A model generated the notes under the pieces. It did not search any database. It saw only the letters and a program-made list of their open reading frames with translations, and was not told where the DNA came from. From Nitrososphaerales archaeon (lineage in GTDB: Archaea; Thermoproteota; Nitrososphaeria; Nitrososphaerales; CADDZS01): a stretch of DNA of 34,362 nt. The position numbers and the translations under genes were made by a program. Shown piece by piece: positions 6,658 to 14,026 of the stretch; positions within the stretch are counted from its first letter, which is position 1; every line of letters starts with the position of its first letter. The stretch is taken from positions 1 through 34,362 of the forward strand of contig JASHPQ010000103.1 of the NCBI GenBank assembly GCA_030037995.1, given 5' to 3'.

Positions 6658-8983
6658 ATTGGACTCACAGCAAGCCATCCAGCTTGGAGAAATGAAAGAA
6701 GCTGAAAGTTTCTCTGTTGTCGGAAAGAAGGTTCCCAAGGTGGGGGTCCTCGAAGCGGTGCTTGGCAAGCCAGCATACACGGCCGATCTGGTTTCAGGTG
6801 AACTGCTGTATGTGAAGGCGGTCCGCTCGCCCTACGTCCACGCCTCAATACAGAATTTAGACACATCCGGGTGTACGGCTAATCATGATGTGGTGAGGGT
6901 ACTCACTTGGAGAGATATACCAGGTGCCAATGACGCAGGCTCGATATTATCTGACAGACCCCTCCTAGCACAGGATAAAGTTAGACAGCGCGGCGAGGCG
7001 CTGGCCATTGTCGTTGCAAAAACCCGTCAAGCTGCCGAAGATGCCGCGAATCTGATAAAGATTACCTACGCTCCCTTGCCGGTGGTTACAAATCCGGTTG
7101 ACGCCCTAAAGCCTGATGCCCCAAAAGTCCAAGAGCAAGGTAATCTTGTGAAACACATGAAAATTCGGAAGGGGAACGTGGAAAGAGGATTCTCCGAGTC
7201 AGATCTTATTGTGGAGAATACGTTTAGGACAGAGTTTATGGATGGGTTGCCACTCGAAACAGAAGTCGCCTACAGCTATCTTGAGCCGAACGGAAGGATA
7301 ACGTGTGTCTGCTCTATGCAGAACCCATTCGACGTCTACGATAAGGTGGCCAAGATCCTTGGCGTTCCAGAAGGGAAGCTGCGTATGATTCAAGCAAAGA
7401 CTGGTGGAGGTTTCGGACCTAAATCCGACGAGACCCCCATCGATGTGGCGGCATATGCTTGTCTCGCAACGCTGAACACCGGTAAGTCGGCACTGGCGCA
7501 GTTCACGAGAGATGAATCTATGATAATTCAATGCAAGCGCCATCCCTTCACCATTAGAAATAAAACCGGAGTCAAAAACGATGGCAGACTCATCGCTTGG
7601 GAATCAGAGCTTATCGAAGACACAGGAGCATACATATCCAAAGGGCATCTGGTCCTTGGTAGAGCAATTTTTCACTGCACTGGGCCCTACGAAGTCCCAA
7701 ACGTCAAGGCAGATGGATATTGCGTTCTTACTAATAACACCACAGCGGGTTCGACAAGAGGTTTTGGTTCACCTCAGGCTCATTTCGCGGCTGAGGTACA
7801 AATGGACATGATTGCGGATAAATTAGGCATGGACCCCGTTGTTTTTAGAGCGAAGAATATTCTCAGGCCAGGGACATCTACCGCAACAAACCAGAAGATC
7901 GAAGATCCTGGGTTGGAAATCTGCCTCGAAAAAGTAGTCGAAAAATCTGGCTGGTACCGCAGGAGAAGGGACTATGAACAATGTAACGAGCGTAATGGTT
8001 CGCTGAAAAAGGGGATTGGAATAGCCTTGCTCTATCACGGCAATACTCTCGGACCTGAGGGAGGGGATTCCACGACGGTGTACATCAGTATCACACCAGA
8101 TGGGAAAGCAGTCGTCGAAACGGGATTGACAGACTTTGGCGCAGGAGGAACGACATCGCTGCCAATAGTCGTTGCGGAGGTACTCGGCCTGCACTACGAT
8201 GAGGTCAAGTTGGAGCAGCCAGACACTAGCCGAATCAGCAATTCTGGACCAACGGTGGCTTCAAGGGTAACGGTGATCGGGGGGAGAGCGGCCTTCGATG
8301 CGGCTCAGAAAATCAAGGAGAAGCTTAAGCCCGCTGCGGCAGCTATGCTCCATTGCGATGAGTCGCTTTTGATCTTTAGAGAGGGAAGCGTTTATTCTAG
8401 AGCAATGCCTGGGAGAAGAATTGCCTTCAAAGATCTTGTGACTGAAAGCTTGAATCGCGGCACAGAGCTGAAAGCCGTTGGATATTACAGCGCACCACCT
8501 ACTATATGGAATGCCGAAACGGGGCAAGGCGCTCTGTACAATCAGTATACTTTTGGGGCCCTAGTTGCAGACGTGGAGGTCGATACACAGACAGGGTTCA
8601 TCAAGGTCAGGGAGTTGACACCCGCGTACGATGTTGGCAAGGTCATAAATCCGTTGGGCCTACTCGGTGTCTATGAAGGGGGTTCGATTATGGGAATTGG
8701 ATACGGCATCATGGAGAGAATCGTTAGCAACAATGGAACAATCATGAACCCAACCCTTCACACGTACTGGATACCGACGATCATGGATTGCCCCGACAAA
8801 ATAAACAGTATAGAAGTCGAGTCTGCTGGACCAATAGGAGTTTTCGGTGCAAAGTCCATGGGCGAGATTCCCATTGTCCTACCTGCTGCGGCGATAGCAA
8901 ATGCTGTGGCCCACGCGACAGGGTTGCGAATAAAGCAACTCCCTATGACTCCCGACAAAATTTTGGCAGCTATGGGAGACTAA
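6644..8983 (+). CDS. XDH-type molybdenum-binding large subunit, operon 1
   Basis: Catalytic subunit (779 residues) of a xanthine dehydrogenase-family hydroxylase binding molybdopterin cofactor. Visible are the entry SVVGKKVPKV...GKPAYTADL, the cofactor loop TGGGFGPKSDE, the arginine loop TAGSTRGFGSPQAHFAAEVQ, TDFGAGG in place of the common 'E.GQG', and the C-terminal GVFGAKSMGEIP with the catalytic glutamate. The CO dehydrogenase active-site signature AYRCSFR is absent, so a purine or other N-heterocycle is the likelier substrate. Start GTG 6644 overlaps the small-subunit gene by 14 bases; ATG 6692 is an alternative. Context beside adenine deaminase favours hypoxanthine/xanthine hydroxylation, but specificity is inferred. 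Confidence 0.92.
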   Translation: MEVPRLDSQQAIQLGEMKEAESFSVVGKKVPKVGVLEAVLGKPAYTADLVSGELLYVKAVRSPYVHASIQNLDTSGCTANHDVVRVLTWRDIPGANDAGSILSDRPLLAQDKVRQRGEALAIVVAKTRQAAEDAANLIKITYAPLPVVTNPVDALKPDAPKVQEQGNLVKHMKIRKGNVERGFSESDLIVENTFRTEFMDGLPLETEVAYSYLEPNGRITCVCSMQNPFDVYDKVAKILGVPEGKLRMIQAKTGGGFGPKSDETPIDVAAYACLATLNTGKSALAQFTRDESMIIQCKRHPFTIRNKTGVKNDGRLIAWESELIEDTGAYISKGHLVLGRAIFHCTGPYEVPNVKADGYCVLTNNTTAGSTRGFGSPQAHFAAEVQMDMIADKLGMDPVVFRAKNILRPGTSTATNQKIEDPGLEICLEKVVEKSGWYRRRRDYEQCNERNGSLKKGIGIALLYHGNTLGPEGGDSTTVYISITPDGKAVVETGLTDFGAGGTTSLPIVVAEVLGLHYDEVKLEQPDTSRISNSGPTVASRVTVIGGRAAFDAAQKIKEKLKPAAAAMLHCDESLLIFREGSVYSRAMPGRRIAFKDLVTESLNRGTELKAVGYYSAPPTIWNAETGQGALYNQYTFGALVADVEVDTQTGFIKVRELTPAYDVGKVINPLGLLGVYEGGSIMGIGYGIMERIVSNNGTIMNPTLHTYWIPTIMDCPDKINSIEVESAGPIGVFGAKSMGEIPIVLPAAAIANAVAHATGLRIKQLPMTPDKILAAMGD

Positions 8984-9021
8984 CACTCAATACCATCGCG
9001 CCACCCTTCATTCTTCCCAAC

Positions 9022-9027
9022 TTTTTT
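9022..9027 (+). terminator. Possible poly-T terminator after XDH operon 1
   Basis: A run of six T lies about 40 bases after the large-subunit stop, in a pyrimidine-rich stretch, and before the next operator at 9108. Archaeal termination often uses such T-runs without a hairpin. The evidence is only positional. Confidence 0.3.
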
Positions 9028-9107
9028 CCGAGCTGTTGTGTAACATTTACCTAGTTTGGATCCGTTTGTCTAAGGATTCGATGTGAGCAACTTGTGATTC
9101 TAGAAGT

Positions 9108-9143
9108 GATTCTCAGATTTGAGAATCGAATCAAGTCTAATAT
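9108..9143 (+). promoter_or_regulatory. Perfect palindromic operator plus TATA box of ygeW1 operon
   Basis: This is the best copy of the recurring element: GATTCTCA (9108-9115), spacer GATT, TGAGAATC (9120-9127), with both halves perfect. An extra half-like GATTCTAG lies at 9096-9103. The TATA-like TCTAATAT is at 9136-9143. The ATG at 9165 is about 25 bases from the centre of that box, so translation probably starts at or next to the first transcribed base. Confidence 0.75.
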
Positions 9144-9164
9144 CCCCAGTGAGGTATTTTCTTC

Positions 9165-10238
9165 ATGATTTCAATGACAATCCCATCATATGTCGGATCG
9201 ATGGCTGGAAAGGATTTTCTCAACACGAATGATTATACGCAAAAAGAGATTGCTGCGATTCTTACTGCATCAGATGACCTAAAGAAGAAGTTCAGGAGAA
9301 GGGCTTCAACCGAGTATCTGCCGGGCAGAACGATCTTCTTGCTTTTCTACAATCGGTCTTTGAGAACAAGGAACTCTTTTGAGGCAGGTATCTATCATTT
9401 AGGCGGGCACGCTCATTTTCTCAGTCCGAGTGACATGTATACTCCAACGTTGCCAGAGGACATGGTTCCGTACCAGACTGAGGCCATCGCTGATGTCGGA
9501 AGGGTACTTTCTCGCTATGGTGACGCAATCGCGATAAGGGTTTATGGAGATGCCGCAAAGTGGGTGATTGGAAGGGGCCATAAAATCATTGAAGAATTTG
9601 CACGCTGGAGCAATGTTCCGGTTCTGAACATGGAGGACGACGTGTACCATCCATTTCAAGCTTTAGCAGACATGAAGTCAATATTGGAAGTAACTCCTAA
9701 ACCAAAAGGAAAGAAATTTGTCGTATCGTATGCGTATTCAGGAGGTCTCAAACCTCTTGCTGTTCCTCAAAGCTGTGTGTTGATAGGGACTCAATTCGCC
9801 ATGGATGTCGTGTTGGCTCATCCCAAAGGATTTGAACTCGAAGACAGCCTGATCAAGTCAGCCAGAGAAAACAGCGACAGATACGGGGGAAGCTTCGAAG
9901 TAGTAAATGATATGAAAGAGGCTTTCAAGGATGCTGACTTTGTTTACCCTAAGGCATGGTCGCCCAAAAGCTTCGTCCCTCCATACAACATAACGGTAGA
10001 CAAGAATGGGGCTTCAGAATATCAAGACAAGTTCAAGGATTGGAAATGCACGCAAGAAATGATGGACCTCACTAACAAAGGAAAGTACATGCACTGTGGA
10101 CCCGCGGACAGGGGGCAGGAAGCAACCGATGATGTTATTGACAACCAGACATATTCACTCTACTTCGAGCAGGCGGAAAATCGATTACATGTTCAAAAGG
10201 CTGTCATGGCAATGATCATGGGCTCCAAACGCAGATAA
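9165..10238 (+). CDS. YgeW-like carbamoyltransferase 1
   Basis: Aspartate/ornithine carbamoyltransferase superfamily, 357 residues. The carbamoyl-phosphate motif is SLRTR (residues 65-69, in NRSLRTRNSFEAG) rather than STRTR, a variant also seen in acetyl- and succinyl-ornithine transferases. VYHPFQALADM corresponds to the usual HPTQ.L.D. The amino-acid loop is MHCGPADRGQEATDDVID (from residue 309) instead of HCLP..RG. These changes argue against ordinary arginine biosynthesis. In the direction expected here it would move a carbamoyl group from a ureido compound to phosphate, making carbamoyl phosphate for the carbamate kinase at 21.7 kb. It is first in an operon with two PLP enzymes. The ATG is fixed by the TATA spacing. 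Confidence 0.82.
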   Translation: MISMTIPSYVGSMAGKDFLNTNDYTQKEIAAILTASDDLKKKFRRRASTEYLPGRTIFLLFYNRSLRTRNSFEAGIYHLGGHAHFLSPSDMYTPTLPEDMVPYQTEAIADVGRVLSRYGDAIAIRVYGDAAKWVIGRGHKIIEEFARWSNVPVLNMEDDVYHPFQALADMKSILEVTPKPKGKKFVVSYAYSGGLKPLAVPQSCVLIGTQFAMDVVLAHPKGFELEDSLIKSARENSDRYGGSFEVVNDMKEAFKDADFVYPKAWSPKSFVPPYNITVDKNGASEYQDKFKDWKCTQEMMDLTNKGKYMHCGPADRGQEATDDVIDNQTYSLYFEQAENRLHVQKAVMAMIMGSKRR

Positions 10239-10255
10239 TCTCCGGGGGATCGTGG

Positions 10256-11287
10256 TTGTCCGGCGGAAATTATAGTATCCTTGACGCTATTGGGAACACT
10301 CCAATTGCAAAGCTCTCCAAGATACCTCTGTCAGAGAAGTTACAGTCGGAAATCTATGCGAAGCTGGAATTCTTCAACCCTACTGAAAGTCTGAAGGACA
10401 GAGTCTACAAGGAGATGATCTTGGACGCCGTAAAAAGAGGGGAGCTAAAACCAGGGATGGAGATTTTGGAGGCTTCAACGGGAAACGCGGGAATCTCCTG
10501 CACCTTCATTGGCACATTGCTGGGGTACAAAGTTACAATTGTCATGCCCGAGGGGATGAGTGATGAACGGAAAAAGCTCATCAGAGCCTTCGGCGGAGAA
10601 TTGATCCTTACGCCCGGGCGCGAAAGTGACGTAGACCTGTGTCTAAAGAAAATAGATCAGCTTTTGGAAGGCAATAAAGGCAAATATTGGTTTCCAGCTC
10701 AGTTTACGAATCCGGACAATCCTTCGGCCCACTATCGAACCACCGGGGCGGAAATCTGGAGCCAGCTAGATGGAAAAGTGGATTGTTTTATCGCATCTCA
10801 GGGTACTGGTGGAACGCTGACGGGGGTCGGGAGGTATCTGAAGGAAAGAAATCCCCGCGTCAAACTTTATGCCGTTGAACCCTCAGAGACTCCTATCCTC
10901 TCCCGAGGGAAATGGGGGACTCATAAGATCGAGGGGATAGGCGACGGATTCGTTCCGAAGAATCTGGATTTGAGCCTGCTGGATGGTATCATCACGGTTG
11001 CTTCCGACGAAGCAATCGAAATGGGGCGTCGCCTTATGAGAGAAGAAGGGATCTTCTGCGGCATATCTTCAGGATGCAATGTGTCCGCGGCCATCAAGTT
11101 ACTGAAAAAGCACCCGGAGATACACAGACTCGTTACAATGATAAACGACTCTGGAAGTAGGTATCTCTCCACCGAATTATTTGGAGAGAAGAAGATGTTC
11201 ACTGCGACCCGAAGCACGCGTGAACTCGATCAATACAGCTTGGAGCAGCTGGGGAAATACCAAACAAGGTTCGAGATCATAAATTAG
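10256..11287 (+). CDS. Cysteine synthase-like fold-type II PLP enzyme
   Basis: A 343-residue PLP enzyme of the cysteine synthase/cystathionine beta-synthase group. The Schiff-base lysine is Lys47 in NPTESLKDRV. The substrate loop is STGNAGIS (residues 74-81) where O-acetylserine sulfhydrylases have TSGNTGIG-type loops. The phosphate loop is GTGGT (183-187), and GIGDGFVPKNLDLSLLD and GISSGCNVSAA follow. The altered loop and its place 17 bases after carbamoyltransferase 1 suggest a beta-elimination of a diamino- or ureido-amino acid (for example an ammonia-lyase) rather than cysteine synthesis; that is inference. Start TTG 10256 has a GGGGGA about eight bases upstream. No cysteine biosynthesis gene is nearby. 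Confidence 0.85.
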   Translation: MSGGNYSILDAIGNTPIAKLSKIPLSEKLQSEIYAKLEFFNPTESLKDRVYKEMILDAVKRGELKPGMEILEASTGNAGISCTFIGTLLGYKVTIVMPEGMSDERKKLIRAFGGELILTPGRESDVDLCLKKIDQLLEGNKGKYWFPAQFTNPDNPSAHYRTTGAEIWSQLDGKVDCFIASQGTGGTLTGVGRYLKERNPRVKLYAVEPSETPILSRGKWGTHKIEGIGDGFVPKNLDLSLLDGIITVASDEAIEMGRRLMREEGIFCGISSGCNVSAAIKLLKKHPEIHRLVTMINDSGSRYLSTELFGEKKMFTATRSTRELDQYSLEQLGKYQTRFEIIN

Positions 11288-11356
11288 AATAAATGCACCG
11301 CAGGAGTCGTTTAGGGCAAAGCCGAGCAGTTAACATCTTCTGGAGTTGAGAGAAGA

Positions 11357-12604
11357 TTGGTTTTCGTAGAGAGGCTGGTCTGCTCTAAATGTAGCTCAAA
11401 TTATCGGGCCGAAGATAGCCCCATCATGTGTAAGAAAAGAGATTTCGGACGGCTCGATATCGTCTATGACTATGCTGCTATTTCGAACAAATTTGATCGA
11501 ACCACGTTGGAAAAAAGAGAAGTTAGAGACGTGTGGCGATACGAGGAGCTTTTGCCCGTGTCCTCGAAATTCTCCGTTAGACTTGGAGAGGGTGGAACGC
11601 CTCTCATTCACGCAAGAAGACTGGGTGAAAAGCTCGGTATGAGAAATCTGTTCTTGAAAGACGAGACTAGAAATCCTTCCGCCTCGTTCAAGGATAGAGC
11701 TATGACTGTGGGTTTGGCAAAGGCATCGGAGCTCCAAAAACGGGATGTCGTAATTGCTTCAAGCGGCAATGCCGCCGCATCGTTAGCTGCATATTCCGCG
11801 GCTGCAGGTATAACATGCCATGCTTTTGTTCCCCAGGATGCATCCAAAGGGAAAATTGCCCAGCTTCTTTTGTTTGGAGCTGACGTACTTCGTTGCAAAC
11901 AAATCAAGGAGGGAGAGGATCCCACTGTCAAAATGATGATCTCGGCCATAGACAGATTTGGATACTATCCTTGTCCGAGCTTCGGACCATTCAATCCATA
12001 TCAAGTAGAAGGCCCGAAAACGATTGTCTATGAAGTCTACGAACAGCAAAACTGGGGAAATCTCGACTTGATCCTTGTTCCCACTGGATCTGGTTGCCTT
12101 TTGACAGGCATATGGAAAGGTCTTGAAGACTTCAAGAAGCTTGGCTTCATTGAATCTTACCCGCGCCTTGTTGCGGTTCAACCAAAGGGAAACTCGGCTC
12201 TCGTTAGGGCGGTGAGCCAAGGCTTGGAATTTGATCAAATAGTACCCGAGGCTTTTCCTGCATCTGTCGCATCAGGACTTTTAGATCCATACCCATGGGA
12301 TGGAGACGCCGCGATGGTCGCGATCCGGAAGAGCAAGGGTGCGGGTATTTCTGTAAGCGACGAGGAGATCATGAAGGCGGTGAAAGAACTCGCGGCCTAC
12401 GAGGGTACATTCGCGGAACCTTCGGGGGCAGCTGGCCTCGCAGGACTGGAGAGAATGATAGAAGACGGACTCATTGATAAGAATGATAAGGCGGTAGTTC
12501 TCATCACCGGTTCCGGCCTAAAGGAACCAGAAAAGGTAATGGGAATGTATTCTGAGCCTCATCTCATCGAACCTGAAATAGAAAATGCTCAACCGAGTCG
12601 GTAG
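11357..12604 (+). CDS. Threonine synthase-like fold-type II PLP enzyme
   Basis: A 415-residue protein with the threonine synthase layout: N-terminal ribbon, then a fold-type II domain with Lys112 in PSASFKDRAM, the loop SSGNAAASLAAYSAAAG, VPTGSGCLLTG and a C-terminal ITGSGLKEP. The ribbon is incomplete: Cys9 and Cys12 (CSKC) are present, but the second pair is only Cys25 in IMCKKRDFGRLD, so a four-cysteine zinc site is lost. It follows the cysteine synthase-like gene by 69 bases with no operator between, so it is probably the third gene of the ygeW1 operon. A catabolic lyase such as threonine/serine dehydratase or diaminopropionate ammonia-lyase is possible; true threonine synthase cannot be excluded. 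Start is TTG. Confidence 0.82.
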   Translation: MVFVERLVCSKCSSNYRAEDSPIMCKKRDFGRLDIVYDYAAISNKFDRTTLEKREVRDVWRYEELLPVSSKFSVRLGEGGTPLIHARRLGEKLGMRNLFLKDETRNPSASFKDRAMTVGLAKASELQKRDVVIASSGNAAASLAAYSAAAGITCHAFVPQDASKGKIAQLLLFGADVLRCKQIKEGEDPTVKMMISAIDRFGYYPCPSFGPFNPYQVEGPKTIVYEVYEQQNWGNLDLILVPTGSGCLLTGIWKGLEDFKKLGFIESYPRLVAVQPKGNSALVRAVSQGLEFDQIVPEAFPASVASGLLDPYPWDGDAAMVAIRKSKGAGISVSDEEIMKAVKELAAYEGTFAEPSGAAGLAGLERMIEDGLIDKNDKAVVLITGSGLKEPEKVMGMYSEPHLIEPEIENAQPSR

Positions 12605-12615
12605 CTGGTCGCTAC

Positions 12616-12656
12616 GATTCTCACTTCTGATAATCGTACTCAGCCCATAAATATTC
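12616..12656 (+). promoter_or_regulatory. Palindromic operator plus TATA box of XDH operon 2
   Basis: GATTCTCA (12616-12623), spacer CTTC, TGATAATC (12628-12635): left half perfect, right half 7 of 8. The TATA-like ATAAATATTC starts at 12647, in the same CATAAATATTC context as XDH operon 1. The transcript should start near 12677, just before the TTG at 12686. Confidence 0.7.
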
Positions 12657-12685
12657 TGGTCCTCTCTAAATGAGAGAAGCCCATT

Positions 12686-13147
12686 TTGCAATTTAGAAAA
12701 TACTCGTTCAAGCTTAACAACCAATCTATCGCGGTGGAGGCTCCGCCTGCATATACCCTCCTTGAAGTCCTGAGGAACGTCTTGAATCTCACTGGAACCA
12801 AGGATGGTTGCAGCGAGGGCGAGTGCGGAGCTTGTACAGTAATTATGAACGGCAAGGCAGTTAATTCATGTCTTACAATAATGGAGCAAGTGGAAGGTGC
12901 CGACGTGATCACAATCGAGGGCCTGGCCAAAGATTACGAAGGGGACGCACTTCTTAGGGCGTTTATCGAGGAAGGAGCCGTACAGTGCGGTTATTGCACA
13001 CCCGGACTAATGATGTCTTCAAAGGCGCTCTTGGCAACAAATCCGAAACCCAGCGCTGATGAGATCAAGAAAGCACTGAGGGGGAATATCTGCAGGTGTA
13101 CAGGATACGCGATGATCCTAAAGGCAGTTTTGAGAGCCGGGAGTTGA
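12686..13147 (+). CDS. XDH-type 2Fe-2S (small) subunit, operon 2
   Basis: Iron-sulfur subunit (153 residues) of the second molybdenum hydroxylase. All eight cluster cysteines are in the standard setting: 42, 47, 50 and 62 (GCSEGECGAC then NSC) and 101, 104, 136 and 138 (QCGYCTPG and ICRCTGY). It is more canonical than the operon 1 subunit. Start is TTG 12686, about nine bases after the transcript start predicted from the TATA box; no in-frame ATG gives a family-like N-terminus. First gene of a small-medium-large operon that continues into a carbamoyltransferase and an aminohydrolase. Confidence 0.94.
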   Translation: MQFRKYSFKLNNQSIAVEAPPAYTLLEVLRNVLNLTGTKDGCSEGECGACTVIMNGKAVNSCLTIMEQVEGADVITIEGLAKDYEGDALLRAFIEEGAVQCGYCTPGLMMSSKALLATNPKPSADEIKKALRGNICRCTGYAMILKAVLRAGS

Positions 13148-13153
13148 GCTCAC

Positions 13154-14026
13154 TTGATAACACTCTCTGAAATCGAAGTGGAGACCCCGAAAACACTTGA
13201 GGAAGCTCTGCCGAAGATCGATAGCACAAGATACAGAATCATTGCGGGAGGCACCGACGTTATAATTCAAATGAAAGAGGGAACGCTGCCAAAGAAGAAG
13301 CTGTTGAATATCTATCAACTCAACGAATTGAGGTACATTCGGACAGACGGAGAGAATCTCCGCATAGGATCTCTGACGAGCTTGGCAGACATAGCCAACT
13401 CAAGAGAAATAAATGAATTTGCGACAATCCTCGCCCATGCAGCGGGTAAAATTGGATCAATGCAGATCACCAGCAAGGCGACTATTGGAGGCAATCTGGG
13501 TAATGCTTCTCCTTCGGGAGATTGCATTCCACCTCTGTACGCACTAGATGCACGAGTAGTTGTAGCGAGCACAAAAGGTAGCAGGGAGATTCCAGTCAAA
13601 GACTTCTTCGATGGGTACAAGCATCCAGACTTGCGCCAGAACGAACTGATCATCGAGATTAATTTCAAGAGAATGGATGACGGAGAAGATGGTCTTTTTC
13701 TGAGACATGCCCTTAGGCTCGCTGAGGCTTGCTCAGTAGTTAGCGTCTCTATATGGCTCAGGAGAAGCGTTAGAAAAGCAGAGTTTTCCGACGCAAGAAT
13801 TGCCTTAGGAGCCGTAGCGCCCACCGTAGTTAGAGCGTACGAATCCGAGGAAATCGTGAAGTATGGTATTCTCGATGAGGATAGGATAGAAGCAGCCTCA
13901 AATGCAGTTCTGGGATCCATTTCTCCTATAACAGACGTAAGGGGAACTGCAGAATACAGACGAGACATCGCTGTGAACCTGACCTATCAAGGCCTCCATG
14001 ATCTTCTGGCCAGGAACGTGGGATAG
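13154..14026 (+). CDS. XDH-type FAD-binding (medium) subunit, operon 2
   Basis: FAD subunit (290 residues) with both FAD-pyrophosphate motifs intact: IAGGTDVIIQM (about residues 35-45) and KATIGGNLGNASPSGD. The length and the C-terminal CO dehydrogenase flavoprotein domain are normal. It starts at TTG 13154, six bases after the small-subunit stop, and its TAG is immediately followed by the ATG of the large subunit, so the three are translated from one message. Comparison with the operon 1 paralogue shows that the GGS variant there is a departure, not a lineage-wide trait. Confidence 0.92.
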   Translation: MITLSEIEVETPKTLEEALPKIDSTRYRIIAGGTDVIIQMKEGTLPKKKLLNIYQLNELRYIRTDGENLRIGSLTSLADIANSREINEFATILAHAAGKIGSMQITSKATIGGNLGNASPSGDCIPPLYALDARVVVASTKGSREIPVKDFFDGYKHPDLRQNELIIEINFKRMDDGEDGLFLRHALRLAEACSVVSVSIWLRRSVRKAEFSDARIALGAVAPTVVRAYESEEIVKYGILDEDRIEAASNAVLGSISPITDVRGTAEYRRDIAVNLTYQGLHDLLARNVG

